Source: JBQCHF01 sp051954955
Lineage (GTDB): Bacteria > Actinomycetota > Actinomycetes > Motilibacterales > Motilibacteraceae
Length of the DNA: 64,000 nt
NCBI GenBank assembly: GCA_051954955.1
Contig: JBQCHF010000181.1
Coordinates: 1-64,000, forward strand
Direction of reading: 5' to 3'
How positions within the stretch are numbered: the first letter of the stretch is position 1; every line of letters begins with the position of its first letter. The notes under the pieces were generated by a model. That model searched no databases and had not been told where the DNA came from. It was given only the letters and a program-made list of their open reading frames with translations. Below, one piece after another: positions 1-9,179 of the stretch. The translations under genes were made by a program, and so were the position numbers.

Positions 1-387
1 CGCAGGACCGACACCCCCCCGCTCGGGTGGGTGCGGGCCGGGGGAAGGCGGCACCAGCGGGGGCCGGCCGCCGCGGTGCCGACGGGCGCTTTCCCACGCC
101 CACCGGCACCGCGGAACCGAACCCGTCCGGCACCGCGCGGGGGTCGAGGTCCGCGCGGTGCCGGGCGGGGGTCCACCCGGTCTGACAGCTGTTCGAAGAC
201 AGGCTGGGCGAGGGGTTACCCTCGGAGTCCGTTCGTACACCTGATCGTCGTACAGCTGTTCGACTCGTTCAGTGGACCACGGGCCGAGGACAGCCGTCAA
301 CGCGATCTGCACAACTACTCGAAGCCGCGTGATCGTGAAGTCGTGGTGGCGGATTTCCGCCATCAGAGCTTCATGATCATCACTTGC
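1..387. other. Unassigned upstream region, no gene recognised
   Basis: I recognise no protein in this stretch on either strand. Open frames here are low-complexity Arg/Pro/Gly translations typical of out-of-frame reading in high-GC DNA. The part around 180-380 is visibly less GC-rich than the flanks and contains short TTCGA/GTACA-type words but no convincing promoter or operator. It ends in a dispersed repeat. It could hold the decayed end of a gene lying to the left, but nothing supports a specific call. Confidence 0.5.
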
Positions 388-479
388 GCACGGTCAACGG
401 CGCTGGTGACGGCGAAGGCCGGCGGCGCTGCCGTTCCGCGCCCGACCCCGCTCCGCCCGTCATCAGCGCCTTGTCGACC
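388..479. repeat. Dispersed inverted-repeat (hairpin) element, copy 1
   Basis: The left arm at 392-412 (core GGCGCTGGTGACGG) faces an imperfectly complementary right arm at 457-479 (core CCGTCATCAGCGCC), about 45 nt apart. Outer GGTC/GACC ends also pair. The 28 bases at 388-415 recur exactly at 43116-43143, and a second full hairpin with the same core arms lies at 43307-43391. The size and non-coding location fit a REP- or MITE-like element. No transposase is nearby. Confidence 0.7.
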
Positions 480-560
480 CACGGCTCCCCCGCAGCCGCC
501 GCTCCTGCAGGTCCCGAAGCCCGAGCCGCGCCCAGCAAGCCCCCCGTCTACCCTCCTGCC

Positions 561-1028
561 GTGGACCACCCCGCCGTTCAGCGCGTGCGCGCGACCCTGT
601 CCGACCTCGGCGCCACCGGGGAGGTCCGCGTCCTGGACGACGCGGCCCGCACCGCGCAGGCCGCCGCGGACCAGATCGGCTGCCCGGTGGGCGCCATCGC
701 CAACTCCCTGGTGTTCGTGGCCGACGGCGAGCCGCTCCTGGTGCTCACCTCCGGCGCGCACCGGGTCGACACGGCCAAGGTGGCCGCGCTGCTGGGGATG
801 AGCGAGGTCCGTCGGGCGGACCCCGACACGGTGCGCTCGGCCACCGGCATGGTGATCGGCGGAGTCGCGCCGGTCGGGCACCCCGCGCCGCTGCGCACGC
901 TGGTCGACGTCGAGCTGGGCACCTACGACGTCGTCTGGGCGGCGGCCGGCCACGCGCACACCGTCTTCCCGACCAGCTACGACGAGCTGCTGCGGATCAC
1001 CGGCGGCACTGCGGCGGAGGTGGCGTGA
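561..1028 (+). CDS. YbaK/EbsC-family (aminoacyl-tRNA editing-like) protein
   Basis: 155 residues, the size of the YbaK/EbsC/prolyl-tRNA editing fold, whose known members deacylate mischarged tRNA. The core reads IGCPVGAIANSLVF followed by a D-G-x-P-L-L-V-L-TSG strand and GGVAPVGH near residue 95, which are family hallmarks. At the position of the YbaK catalytic lysine this protein has Asn (AIANSLVF), so deacylase activity is doubtful or differs in detail. GTG 561 is chosen because the family fold starts just after it; upstream in-frame codons lie in the hairpin repeat. The stop overlaps the next start (GTGA), so it is probably translationally coupled to the alpha/beta hydrolase. The substrate is unknown. 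Confidence 0.8.
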   Translation: MDHPAVQRVRATLSDLGATGEVRVLDDAARTAQAAADQIGCPVGAIANSLVFVADGEPLLVLTSGAHRVDTAKVAALLGMSEVRRADPDTVRSATGMVIGGVAPVGHPAPLRTLVDVELGTYDVVWAAAGHAHTVFPTSYDELLRITGGTAAEVA

Positions 1029-1912
1029 GTCCCGCGCCGTCGACGACGGGGCGCGCCACCCGGTACGCCGCCGGCCTGGCCTACGACCGCGAGGGCGACG
1101 GGCCGCCGCTGCTGCTGGTGCACGGCCTGGGCAGCTCGCGCGCGGTCTGGGACCCGGTGCGGCCGCGGCTGGCCCGCACCTACACCACCTACGCGATCGA
1201 CCTGCCCGGCCACGGCGAGTCCCCGCCGCTGGCTCCGCCTGCCACCGACGTCCGGCACCAGCTCCCCGACGCCTCCCCGCGCGTGCTCGCCGCGCGGGTG
1301 GCCGCCCTGATCGACGAGCTGGCCGACGAGCTGGGCACCGCCCGCCCGCACGTGGCCGGGCACTCGCTGGGCGGCTGGGTCGTGCTGGAGCTGGCCGCCG
1401 ACGGACGGGCCGCCTCGGTCACCGCCATGGCCCCGGCCGGGCTGTGGCTGGTGCCGCACCGGCGCCGGTCCCCGCTCATGGTGCTCAACCGGGTCCTGGC
1501 CACCCGCACCGCCGGCATCGCGCCGTTCGTGCTGCGCACCTCCGCCGGTCGCCACCTGGGCTTCTGGACCGCCTCCTACACCCCGTCGGCGCTGCCGCTG
1601 GAGGTGGTGCTCGACGCCGCCGCGGCGGTGGCCGGCAGCACCGGCTACGAGGCCGCGCACGACGGCACCCTGGGGCGCCGCTTCGAGCGCGCCGGCCACG
1701 TCCCCGCCGACGTCCCGGTCACGATCGCGTTCGGCGACGTGGACCGGATCCTCCCGTCCGCCAGCCAGGAGCGGGTGCTCGCGCCGGCCCACACGCGGTG
1801 GGAGGTGCTGCGCCGCTGCGGGCACGTCCCGATGTGGGACCGGCCCAACGCTGCCGTCCGGCTGGTCCGGGAGACCGCGCGCGACGCCATGCAGGCCGCG
1901 GAGGCGGAGTGA
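1025..1912 (+). CDS. Alpha/beta hydrolase inside the carotenoid operon
   Basis: 295 residues with a standard alpha/beta-hydrolase fold: an oxyanion region LLVHGLGSS near residues 31-38, a nucleophile elbow GHSLGG with Ser114, an acid-containing FGDVDR near 250 and a late His in CGHVPMWD. No signal peptide is visible. GTG 1025 overlaps the upstream stop by 4 nt, and its own stop overlaps the CrtA-like start by 4 nt, so it lies in a tight polycistron leading into carotenoid genes. Esterase, lipase or haloperoxidase-like activity is possible; the substrate cannot be read from sequence. Its position suggests an ester or acyl-glycoside substrate related to pigments, which is inference only. Confidence 0.85.
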   Translation: MSPAPSTTGRATRYAAGLAYDREGDGPPLLLVHGLGSSRAVWDPVRPRLARTYTTYAIDLPGHGESPPLAPPATDVRHQLPDASPRVLAARVAALIDELADELGTARPHVAGHSLGGWVVLELAADGRAASVTAMAPAGLWLVPHRRRSPLMVLNRVLATRTAGIAPFVLRTSAGRHLGFWTASYTPSALPLEVVLDAAAAVAGSTGYEAAHDGTLGRRFERAGHVPADVPVTIAFGDVDRILPSASQERVLAPAHTRWEVLRRCGHVPMWDRPNAAVRLVRETARDAMQAAEAE

Positions 1913-2619
1913 GCGGCGTCCCGGGCCTGGTGACGCTGCACCTGTGGCGGGTCTCCCCCCGGGACGTGCCGCGTGCCGTGCTGCGGATGGCCGCCGATCG
2001 CCGGCCGGTGCGGCGCGCTCCCGGTGCCAGGTTCGCCAAGCTGCTGGGCACCGGCGACGGCCGCACCTTCACCGTCCGCGACGCCGACCCGCTGCACTGG
2101 GGGCTGCTGGTGGCCTGGGAGACCGCGCAGGACGCCGTCGTCTTCGAGGACTCCCGCACGGTGCGCCAGTGGGGCCTCATCGCGCAGGAGACGCTGCGCC
2201 TGGATCTCGCTCCGCTGTCCAGCCACGGGCGGTGGGCCCGGCAGGAGCCGTTCGGCCGTCCGACACCTCAGCGCTGGGACGGGCCGGTGGCCGCACTGAC
2301 CCGCGCCCGCATCGCTCCCCGCAAGGCGGTGACGTTCTGGCGGGCGGTCCCACCGGTCTCGGCAGACCTGCACCGCAGCGAAGGTGTCCGACTGGCCGTA
2401 GGAGTGGGCGAGGCGCCGGTCGGGCTGCAGGGCACCTTCTCGGTGTGGGCCAGCGGCAGGGAGCTGACCGAGTTCGCGCACCGGCGCTCCCCGCACGTGG
2501 AGGCGATCCGCCGGACGGCCGAGGAGCGCTGGTACTCCGAGGAGCTCTTCGCGCGCCTGGCGGTGGTGGGCGGCGCCGGGTCCTTCTGCGGCACCACCGC
2601 TGCAGCGCTGGCGGCATAG
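1909..2619 (+). CDS. crtA: Spheroidene monooxygenase (CrtA)-like protein
   Basis: 236 residues resembling the CrtA family, heme-dependent ketolases that oxidise acyclic carotenoid ends at C2. Supporting blocks are the N-terminal LVTLHLWRV strand, FAKLLGTGDGRTF, LLVAWE, and the C-terminal H-x8-A-I-R-R-T segment with RWYSEELFARL, the best-known CrtA signature. Start GTG 1909 overlaps the hydrolase stop (GTGA). With CruF and a glycosyltransferase immediately downstream it most likely oxidises the psi end of the pigment (2-keto or 2-hydroxy), which is inference. It is shorter at the C-terminus than some proteobacterial CrtA. The family call is firm; exact regiochemistry is not. Confidence 0.75.
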   Translation: MSGVPGLVTLHLWRVSPRDVPRAVLRMAADRRPVRRAPGARFAKLLGTGDGRTFTVRDADPLHWGLLVAWETAQDAVVFEDSRTVRQWGLIAQETLRLDLAPLSSHGRWARQEPFGRPTPQRWDGPVAALTRARIAPRKAVTFWRAVPPVSADLHRSEGVRLAVGVGEAPVGLQGTFSVWASGRELTEFAHRRSPHVEAIRRTAEERWYSEELFARLAVVGGAGSFCGTTAAALAA

Positions 2620-2700
2620 GCACCGCGCTCGCCGAGCCCGCGCAGATCGCGCGCCATAGACTCCCCGCGTGCGCCGCTGCCCGCGTCCGCAGGCCCCCTC

Positions 2701-3479
<779 letters not shown>

Positions 3480-3498
<19 letters not shown>

Positions 3499-4625
3499 GG
3501 CTCGGCGGGGCCGCGCCGCTGCGCCAGGCCCTCCGCGGCGTCGTGGCGGCCGGCAGCCTCGGCGCCGGAGCGCTGGGCGCGCACACGGTCGTCAACGCCG
3601 GGCTGCTGCGCACTCCCCCGCACGACCCGCCGCCGGTGGCCGAGCGGGTGTCCGTGCTCCTGCCGCTGCGGAACGAGGCTGGCCGCGTCGAGCCGTGCCT
3701 GCGCTCGGTCCTGGCGCAGACCGGCGTCCCCGACCTGGAGGTCGTGGTCCTGGACGACGGCTCCACGGACGGCACCGCCGACGTCGTCCGACGGGTCGTA
3801 GGAGACGACCCTCGGGTGACGCTGCTGTCCGGCGGGGACCTGCCGGACGGGTGGCTGGGCAAGCCATGGGCGTGCCAGCGGCTGGCCGAGGCCGCCACCG
3901 GCTCGGCGCTCGTGTTCGTGGACGCCGACGTCGTGCTGGCGCCGCACGCGATCGCCGCCACCGTCACGCTGCTGCGCTGGACCGGGCTGGACCTGGTGTG
4001 CCCCTACCCGCAACAGGTCACCGGCGGCGTCGCCGAGCGCCTGGTGCAGCCGCTGCTCCAGTGGTCATGGCTGGCCACGCTGCCGCTGCGGGCGGCCGAG
4101 CGATCCCCGCGCGAGTCCCTCGTGGCCGCCAACGGACAGCTGCTGGCCGTCGACGCCGGGGCGCTGGCCCGGGCCGGCGGCTACCGCGCGGTGCGCGGCG
4201 AGGTGCTGGACGACATCGCGCTGCTGCGCGCGGTGAAGCGATCCGGCGGTCGCGGCGTCGTCGTGGACGGGACCGACGTCGCGACCTGCCGGATGTACGA
4301 GGGCTGGACGGACCTGCGCGAGGGCTACTCCAAGTCGCTGTGGTCGGCGTTCGGCAGCCCCGCCGGAGCCGTCGCCACGGTCGGGTTCCTGGGGCTGTGC
4401 TTCGTCGTCCCGCCGGTGGCCGGCGCGCTGGGTTCCCGGGTCGGCCTGCTCGGCTACGTCGCCGGCGTGGCAGGTCGGGTGGTCGCCGCGCGCAGGACCG
4501 GAGGTCGCGCCCTGCCCGACGCGCTGGCGCACCCGGTCTCCATCGCGGTCTTCGCCGGCCTGACCGCCCGGTCCGTGCGCCGGCACCGGCGCGGGGAGCT
4601 CACCTGGAAGGGCCGTCCGGTCTGA
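3480..4625 (+). CDS. Family-2 glycosyltransferase, probable carotenoid glycosyltransferase (CruC-like)
   Basis: About 381 residues. A GT-A fold follows a short hydrophobic N-terminus: RVSVLLPLRNEAGRVEPCL, VVLDDGSTDGTADV, GKPWACQ, the metal-binding VFVDADV, an acceptor-side region with LDDIALLRAVKRSG, and two or three C-terminal membrane segments around 285-340. This is the layout of membrane-anchored GT2 enzymes such as CruC, which add a sugar to the 1'-hydroxyl made by CruF. GTG 3480 lies inside cruF; GTG 3543 is an alternative. The overlap points to coupled translation. The sugar donor is unknown and the carotenoid acceptor is inferred from the neighbours. Confidence 0.8.
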
Positions 4626-4674
4626 GAGCCTCGCAGAGGACTCGGCAGGGTCGGCTTCGACGAGGAGGTTCGCG

Positions 4675-5301
4675 ATGACGGACACGACAGACACGACGAC
4701 AGATGCCACGTGCCACATGTCCATCTCCCTGGACGGCTTCGTGGCCGGTCCGGGCCAGAGCCTGGAGCAAGGCCTGGGCCGGCGGGGGCACGAGCTGCAC
4801 CGCTGGCACCTGGGCGACCCTCGCGCCAACGACGCCGACCGGGTCGCGAACGGCTGGCTGATGCGCCCGCGCGGGGCCTACCTGATGGGACGCAACATGT
4901 TCGGCCCGATCCGCGGGGACTGGGACGAGGAGTGGACCGGCTGGTGGGGGCCCGAGCCGCCGTACCACGCGCCGATGTTCGTGCTCACCCACCACGCACG
5001 CGCCCCGATCGAGCTGGAGGGCGGGACCACGTTCTACTTCGTCACCGAGGGCTTCGACGCCGCCTACGCCGCGGCGCGCGAGGCGGCCGGGGACGGCGGG
5101 GTGGACATCGCCGGAGGGGCATCCACGGTCCGGCAGGCCCTGCGCGCGGGGGTGATCGACGAGCTCACCCTGGACATCGCCCCGGTGCTGCTCGGTGCCG
5201 GCGAGCGCCTCTTCGACGGGGTCGAGTCCTTCGGCTTCGAGCCGGTCGAGGTGCTGCACTCTCCGCTGGCCACCCACGTCCGCTACCGCCGCACCAGCTG
5301 A
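4675..5301 (+). CDS. Dihydrofolate reductase-like (RibD C-terminal domain) protein
   Basis: 208 residues with the RibD-C/DHFR-like fold: MSISLDGFVAGP at residues 13-24, YLMGRNMFGP near 70, FVLTHHAR, and DIAGGASTVRQALRAGVIDELTLDIAPVLLG split over the NADPH-binding half, closing with LFDG. Family members are NADPH-dependent reductases of uncertain substrate, usually not true DHFR. A good GAGGAGG ribosome binding site lies 7 nt before ATG 4675. It sits between the carotenoid end-group run and a VOC protein, with a 49-nt gap after the glycosyltransferase. No direct role in pigment synthesis can be read from the sequence. Confidence 0.85.
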   Translation: MTDTTDTTTDATCHMSISLDGFVAGPGQSLEQGLGRRGHELHRWHLGDPRANDADRVANGWLMRPRGAYLMGRNMFGPIRGDWDEEWTGWWGPEPPYHAPMFVLTHHARAPIELEGGTTFYFVTEGFDAAYAAAREAAGDGGVDIAGGASTVRQALRAGVIDELTLDIAPVLLGAGERLFDGVESFGFEPVEVLHSPLATHVRYRRTS

Positions 5302-5344
5302 ATCCCCGAGCGCTACGTCGTGACCGGCTGATGGGATGGGCGGT

Positions 5345-5773
5345 ATGAGCACTCCGCTGCGCCTGACCGAGATCGCCCTGGACTGCCACGACCCCGAGCG
5401 GCTGGCCGCCTTCTACGCCGAGCTGCTGGGCTGGCAGGAGCTGGGCCGGCACCAGCCCGACCAGGAGGGCGGCTACGTGCAGATCGGGCCGCACGAAGGC
5501 GCCGAGCCGACGATGCTGCTGATCCAGGTGGCCGACCCGACCCCGGGGAAGCTGCGCATGCACCTCGACCTCTCCCCCCTGCCCGGGGAGCGCGACACGC
5601 AGGTCGAGCGGGCGCTGGCGCTGGGCGCGAGCCGCGTCGACATCGGCCAGGGCGAGCAGACCTGGGTCGTCCTCGGCGACCCGGAGGGCAACGAGTTCTG
5701 CATCCTGCGCGGGCGGGCGCTGCCGGTCACCCCGTCGGACGGCCAGGAGGCCGGGGCGGCGACGACCTCGTAG
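5345..5773 (+). CDS. VOC-family (glyoxalase/bleomycin-resistance-like) protein
   Basis: 142 residues with the paired beta-alpha-beta-beta-beta VOC fold: LTEIALDCHDPERLAAFYAE at the start, GPHEGAEPTMLLIQV mid-domain, MHLDLS, and WVVLGDPEGNEFCIL at the end. The His/Glu positions of a VOC metal site (H-L-D and N-E-F) are present. ATG 5345 is preferred to the in-frame start three codons upstream because it begins nearest the domain. The substrate is unknown; the neighbouring RibD-C protein and the desaturase downstream are on the same strand. Confidence 0.8.
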   Translation: MSTPLRLTEIALDCHDPERLAAFYAELLGWQELGRHQPDQEGGYVQIGPHEGAEPTMLLIQVADPTPGKLRMHLDLSPLPGERDTQVERALALGASRVDIGQGEQTWVVLGDPEGNEFCILRGRALPVTPSDGQEAGAATTS

Positions 5774-5784
5774 GCTCGCCCCTC

Positions 5785-7302
5785 GTGGCACGCGTCGTCG
5801 TCGTAGGGGCCGGGCTCGGTGGGCTGTCGGTCGCCGCACGGCTGGCGGCGCAGGGGCACCAGGTGACCGTGTGCGAGCAGGCCCCGGTGGTCGGCGGCAA
5901 GCTCGGCATCTTCGAGCGCGACGGTTTCGTGTTCGACACCGGGCCCTCGCTGCTCACGCTGCCGGCGGTCTACCGCGACCTGTTCTTCAAGACCGCGGCG
6001 CGCAAGAAGGGCGGCCTGCTCGAGGATGTCCTCGACGTCGTCGAGGTCGACCCCACCTGCCGCTACCGCTTCGCCGACGGCACCTGGGTGGACGTGCCGA
6101 ACTCCTCCCGCGCCCGCATCGCGGAGGCCTTCGACGCCGCGTTCGGCACCGGCGCCGGGGCGGACTGGAACCGCTTCATGGACCGCGCGGGGGCAATCTG
6201 GGACGTCACCCGCGGCCCGTTCCTGGAGTCGCCGTTGGACGGGTGGCGCACGCTGGCCCGCCTGTCCCGGCGGATGGCGGACATCCGGACCGTGGCGCCC
6301 CACAAGTCCTTGCGCGCACTGGGAAAGCAGTACCTGCGCGAGCCGCGGCTGCGCACCTTCCTTGACCGCTACGCCACCTACACCGGGTCGGACCCGCGCC
6401 GCGCTCCTGCCGCGCTCGCCACGGTCCCCTTCGTGGAGCAGCGTTTCGGTTCCTGGTACGTACGCGGAGGGCTGCGAAAGCTCGGCGAGGCGGTGCGCGA
6501 CCGCGCCATCGAGCGGGGCGCCGTCATCCGGACCGGCGCCGACGTCGTCGCCGTCCTGACTGAGGGCGGCCGGGCGAACGGGGTGCGGCTGGCCGACGGC
6601 GAGACGATCCCTGCCGACGTCGTGGTGGCCAACGCCGACGCCGCCCACCTCTACCGCGACCTGGTCCGGGTGCCCGCCGCCGAGCGCTCGCTGCGCCGCG
6701 CCACCCCGTCGCTGTCCGGGTTCGTGCTGCTGCTGGCGCTGCGTGGGCGGACGCCGGACCTGCAGCACCACACCGTCCTGTTCCCGCAGGACTACGACGA
6801 CGAGTTCGACTCGGTCTTCGGAACCGGGCCGGTCCGCTCCCCGCGTCCGGTGCCCGACCCCACCGTCTACGTCAGCGCGCCGGACGACCCGGCGCTGCGC
6901 CCGGACGTGGACAGCGAAGCCTGGTTCGTGCTGGTGAACGCACCCAGGCACGACCCGGAGCAGGGCGTGGACTGGGACGCGCCCGGCCTGGCCGACTCCT
7001 ACGCGGACCAGGTGCTCGAGACCATGGCCAAGCGCGCCGCCGACCGCGGCTTCGACGTGCGGGACCGGTTGCTGTGGCGGGAGATCCGCACCCCGGCCGA
7101 TCTCGAACGCGCCACCCGCTCCCCCGGCGGCTCCATCTACGGCTCGTCCAGCAACGGCCCGCGCGCGGCGTTCCTGCGGCCGGCCAACCGTTCTCCGCTG
7201 CCGGGGCTCTTCCTGGTGGGGGGGAGTTCGCACCCGGGCGGCGGGCTGCCGCTGGTGGGGCTGTCCGCGGCGATCGTGGCCGAGCAGGTGGGGACGGCGT
7301 GA
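5785..7302 (+). CDS. CrtI-family carotenoid desaturase, probably CrtD-like
   Basis: 505 residues. An N-terminal FAD-binding Rossmann motif (VVVGAGLGGLSVAARL) is followed by a second dinucleotide signature VVGGKLG and DTGPSLLTLP. The C-terminal HPGGGLPLVGLSAAIVAEQV block is characteristic of bacterial CrtI/CrtN/CrtD proteins. A separate crtI sits beside crtE and crtB at 22.1 kb, and this copy lies next to cruF, so it is more likely the 3,4-desaturase acting on hydroxylated ends (CrtD) than phytoene desaturase. GTG 5785 lies 8 nt after a TAGGCT -10 box (5771-5776), suggesting a leaderless transcript of its own. The specific reaction is inferred. Confidence 0.75.
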   Translation: MARVVVVGAGLGGLSVAARLAAQGHQVTVCEQAPVVGGKLGIFERDGFVFDTGPSLLTLPAVYRDLFFKTAARKKGGLLEDVLDVVEVDPTCRYRFADGTWVDVPNSSRARIAEAFDAAFGTGAGADWNRFMDRAGAIWDVTRGPFLESPLDGWRTLARLSRRMADIRTVAPHKSLRALGKQYLREPRLRTFLDRYATYTGSDPRRAPAALATVPFVEQRFGSWYVRGGLRKLGEAVRDRAIERGAVIRTGADVVAVLTEGGRANGVRLADGETIPADVVVANADAAHLYRDLVRVPAAERSLRRATPSLSGFVLLLALRGRTPDLQHHTVLFPQDYDDEFDSVFGTGPVRSPRPVPDPTVYVSAPDDPALRPDVDSEAWFVLVNAPRHDPEQGVDWDAPGLADSYADQVLETMAKRAADRGFDVRDRLLWREIRTPADLERATRSPGGSIYGSSSNGPRAAFLRPANRSPLPGLFLVGGSSHPGGGLPLVGLSAAIVAEQVGTA

Positions 7303-7398
7303 CCGCCGACCCGACCCCCTTTTACGTGATCATGCAAGAATGGCGACGCTGCCGAGGATCTTGAGACCTGGTGCATCCTCGCTGCGCGTGCGAGTGCA

Positions 7399-8136
7399 TC
7401 ATGATCCAGCCGCCCGGGCGACGACGATGAGCTCCGGCGAATCTGCAGACACCGGTCGCCTGTCCCAGCTGCCCAAGACGGCGTCGACGGCGAAGCCCGT
7501 CTGCTCCACCGACCGTCGCAGCGCTCTCTCGTCGCGGAAGGCCAGGACGTCGCGGGTCACCGACTGCTCTCCTGTCAGCACGTTCCTGGTGAACGTGTCG
7601 TACGTGACGAGCGGCAGGTCGACCGCCACCGTCTCGTGCCAGAACTCGACCTCCCCGTCGGGCGTCGTCACCGCGCGCAGCGTCTGTGCCCGGGTCCACT
7701 CCTCCCACCGGCGGTGAGCGGGGTTGCGCGACTCGAAGGCCAACCTCCCGCCGGGGGCCAGCGCCGTGCGCAGGTCCACCAGCGTCTGCTGCCACGAGCG
7801 GTCGTCGAGGAAGACCTGGGCGACGTGGCCCGACATCACCGCGAGGTCGGCACCGGCCGGGCCCACCGCCGCGCTGTCGCCCAGCCGCCACTCGACACTG
7901 CCACCAGCGCCAGGATCGGACGACCCAGCACGCGCGACCCGCAGCATCTCGGGGTCTGGGTCGACCGCGAGGACGTCGATCCCGTGCCGGGCCAGGAGCC
8001 GGGCCAGGGCTCCGGTGCCGCAGCCCAGGTCGACGACTCTGCGAGCACCGTGCGCGACGGCCAGCTCGAGGTAGAAGCGGTAGTCGTCGTCAGCGGGATT
8101 GAGCTCGTCGTAGGCGTCCTGGAAGCCGAAGGGCAC
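7399..8136 (-). CDS. Class I SAM-dependent methyltransferase
   Basis: 245 residues. Motif I is VVDLGCGTGALARLLA, followed by the acidic loop VLAVDPDPEML and motif IV AVMSGHVAQVF; the fold matches small-molecule methyltransferases. GTG 8136 is chosen because an AGGGTGA ribosome binding site lies about 5 nt upstream and because longer starts would run into the divergent DinB gene. It is convergent with the carotenoid desaturase across a 96-nt gap containing weakly complementary TGATCATG/CATGATC words. Substrate unknown. Confidence 0.85.
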   Translation of the reverse strand: MPFGFQDAYDELNPADDDYRFYLELAVAHGARRVVDLGCGTGALARLLARHGIDVLAVDPDPEMLRVARAGSSDPGAGGSVEWRLGDSAAVGPAGADLAVMSGHVAQVFLDDRSWQQTLVDLRTALAPGGRLAFESRNPAHRRWEEWTRAQTLRAVTTPDGEVEFWHETVAVDLPLVTYDTFTRNVLTGEQSVTRDVLAFRDERALRRSVEQTGFAVDAVLGSWDRRPVSADSPELIVVARAAGS

Positions 8137-8221
8137 CAGGTCACCCTGGCACGGCGGCGTCGGACGGCCCCGCACCGCCTCGGCTAGGGTCCGCCTGCCG
8201 ACCGCACATGAGGGAGCCAGC

Positions 8222-8752
8222 ATGGGCCAGGACGACCTGACGCAGGACCGCGAGCGCGAGCTGCTGCTCGGCTACCTGCAGGCCCAGCGCCGGCACGTGC
8301 TCGGCATCGTCGACGGCCTGGACGAGGAGGCCATGGACAGGGCTGTGCTCCCCTCCGGCTGGTCGTGCCGCTCGCTGATCCACCATCTCGCTGTCGACGT
8401 CGAGCGGCTCTGGTTCTCGGCGGTGCAGGCCGGCGAGGCGGACGCGACGGCGTACTACGCGGACCAGCCGGACGGCTGGCAGGTGCCCGCGGGCACGACC
8501 GCGGCGGAGGTCGTCGAGCTCTACCGGCGCGAGGCCGAGCGCGCCGACGCCGTCATCGCCCGCACCCCGCTGGATGCCGCCCCGGCCTGGTGGCCGGAGG
8601 AGCTGTTCGGCACCGAGTGGCGGATGGACGACCTGCGCGAGGTGGTCCTGCACGTGCTGGTCGAGACCGCCGCGCACGCCGGGCACCTCGACGCCGCCCG
8701 CGAGCTCCTGGACGGCCGCCAGTGGCTGGTCATCACCGAGGAGCCGGTCTAG
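8222..8752 (+). CDS. DinB-superfamily (DUF664-like) protein
   Basis: 176 residues forming the DinB/YfiT four-helix bundle. Conserved metal-type histidines fall in SLIHHLAVDVERLWF near residue 50 and in HVLVETAAHAGHLD near residue 145. Related proteins are metal-dependent, often thiol-transferases (mycothiol- or bacillithiol-dependent) or of unknown function. A TAGGGT -10 box lies about 30 nt upstream and a GGGAG ribosome binding site just before ATG 8222. It is divergent from the methyltransferase and followed by a MmcQ-type gene. Confidence 0.85.
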   Translation: MGQDDLTQDRERELLLGYLQAQRRHVLGIVDGLDEEAMDRAVLPSGWSCRSLIHHLAVDVERLWFSAVQAGEADATAYYADQPDGWQVPAGTTAAEVVELYRREAERADAVIARTPLDAAPAWWPEELFGTEWRMDDLREVVLHVLVETAAHAGHLDAARELLDGRQWLVITEEPV

Positions 8753-8762
8753 CGTCCAGCGC

Positions 8763-9179
8763 ATGGCCGATTGGGCGGACGTGCGGCGGCTCGCGACGGC
8801 GCTGCCCGAGGTGACCGAGGACGGCAGCGCCGGGCACGACCACCTGCCGGCGTGGAAGGTGCGCGACAAGATGTTCGCCTGGGAGCGCCCGCTGCGCCGG
8901 GGCGACCTCGAGGCGCTCGGCGACCAGGCTCCGGACGGCCCGGTCCTCGGGGTTCGGACGGCGGGGCTGGAGGCCAGGGAGGCGATCCTCGCCGAGCTGG
9001 ACCCGACCTGCTTCACCACACCGCACTTCGACGGCTACCCCGCGGTGCTGGTCCGGCTGGACGAGGTCTCCGTGGGCGACCTCGAGGAGCTGCTCTCCGA
9101 GGCTTGGCTGTGCCGTGCCCCCAAGCGCCTGGCCCGCGACTTCCTCTCCGCGCGGGCCGACGGAGTCAGCGACGGATAG
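8763..9179 (+). CDS. MmcQ/YjbR-family protein
   Basis: 138 residues with the YjbR fold: an N-terminal DVRRLATALPEVTED helix, PAWKVRDKMFAWERPL, then GVRTAGLEAREAIL and TPHFDGYPAVLVRL, and the C-terminal EEAW-like LLSEAWLCRAPKRLA. The fold is DNA-binding-like but the function of the family is not settled. ATG 8763 lies 7 nt after a TAGCGT -10 box at 8750-8755, so it is probably leaderless. The 3' end overlaps the convergent chelatase gene by 14 nt. Confidence 0.85.
   Translation: MADWADVRRLATALPEVTEDGSAGHDHLPAWKVRDKMFAWERPLRRGDLEALGDQAPDGPVLGVRTAGLEAREAILAELDPTCFTTPHFDGYPAVLVRLDEVSVGDLEELLSEAWLCRAPKRLARDFLSARADGVSDG

Noticed and set aside
180..260. LexA/SOS-like TTCGA words near the left edge
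   Set aside because: Two GTTCGA words occur, but not in the paired TCGAAC-N4-GTTCGA arrangement needed for an actinobacterial SOS box.
31..801. A 256-codon frame at the left edge
   Set aside because: It runs through the hairpin repeat and overlaps the well-supported YbaK-like gene in another frame. The composition is low-complexity and no domain is visible.
7326..7406. A hairpin between the carotenoid desaturase and the methyltransferase (TGATCATG and CATGATC words)
   Set aside because: The arms pair only after a 3-nt bulge and are 58 nt apart. This is too weak to call a terminator or a repeat copy.
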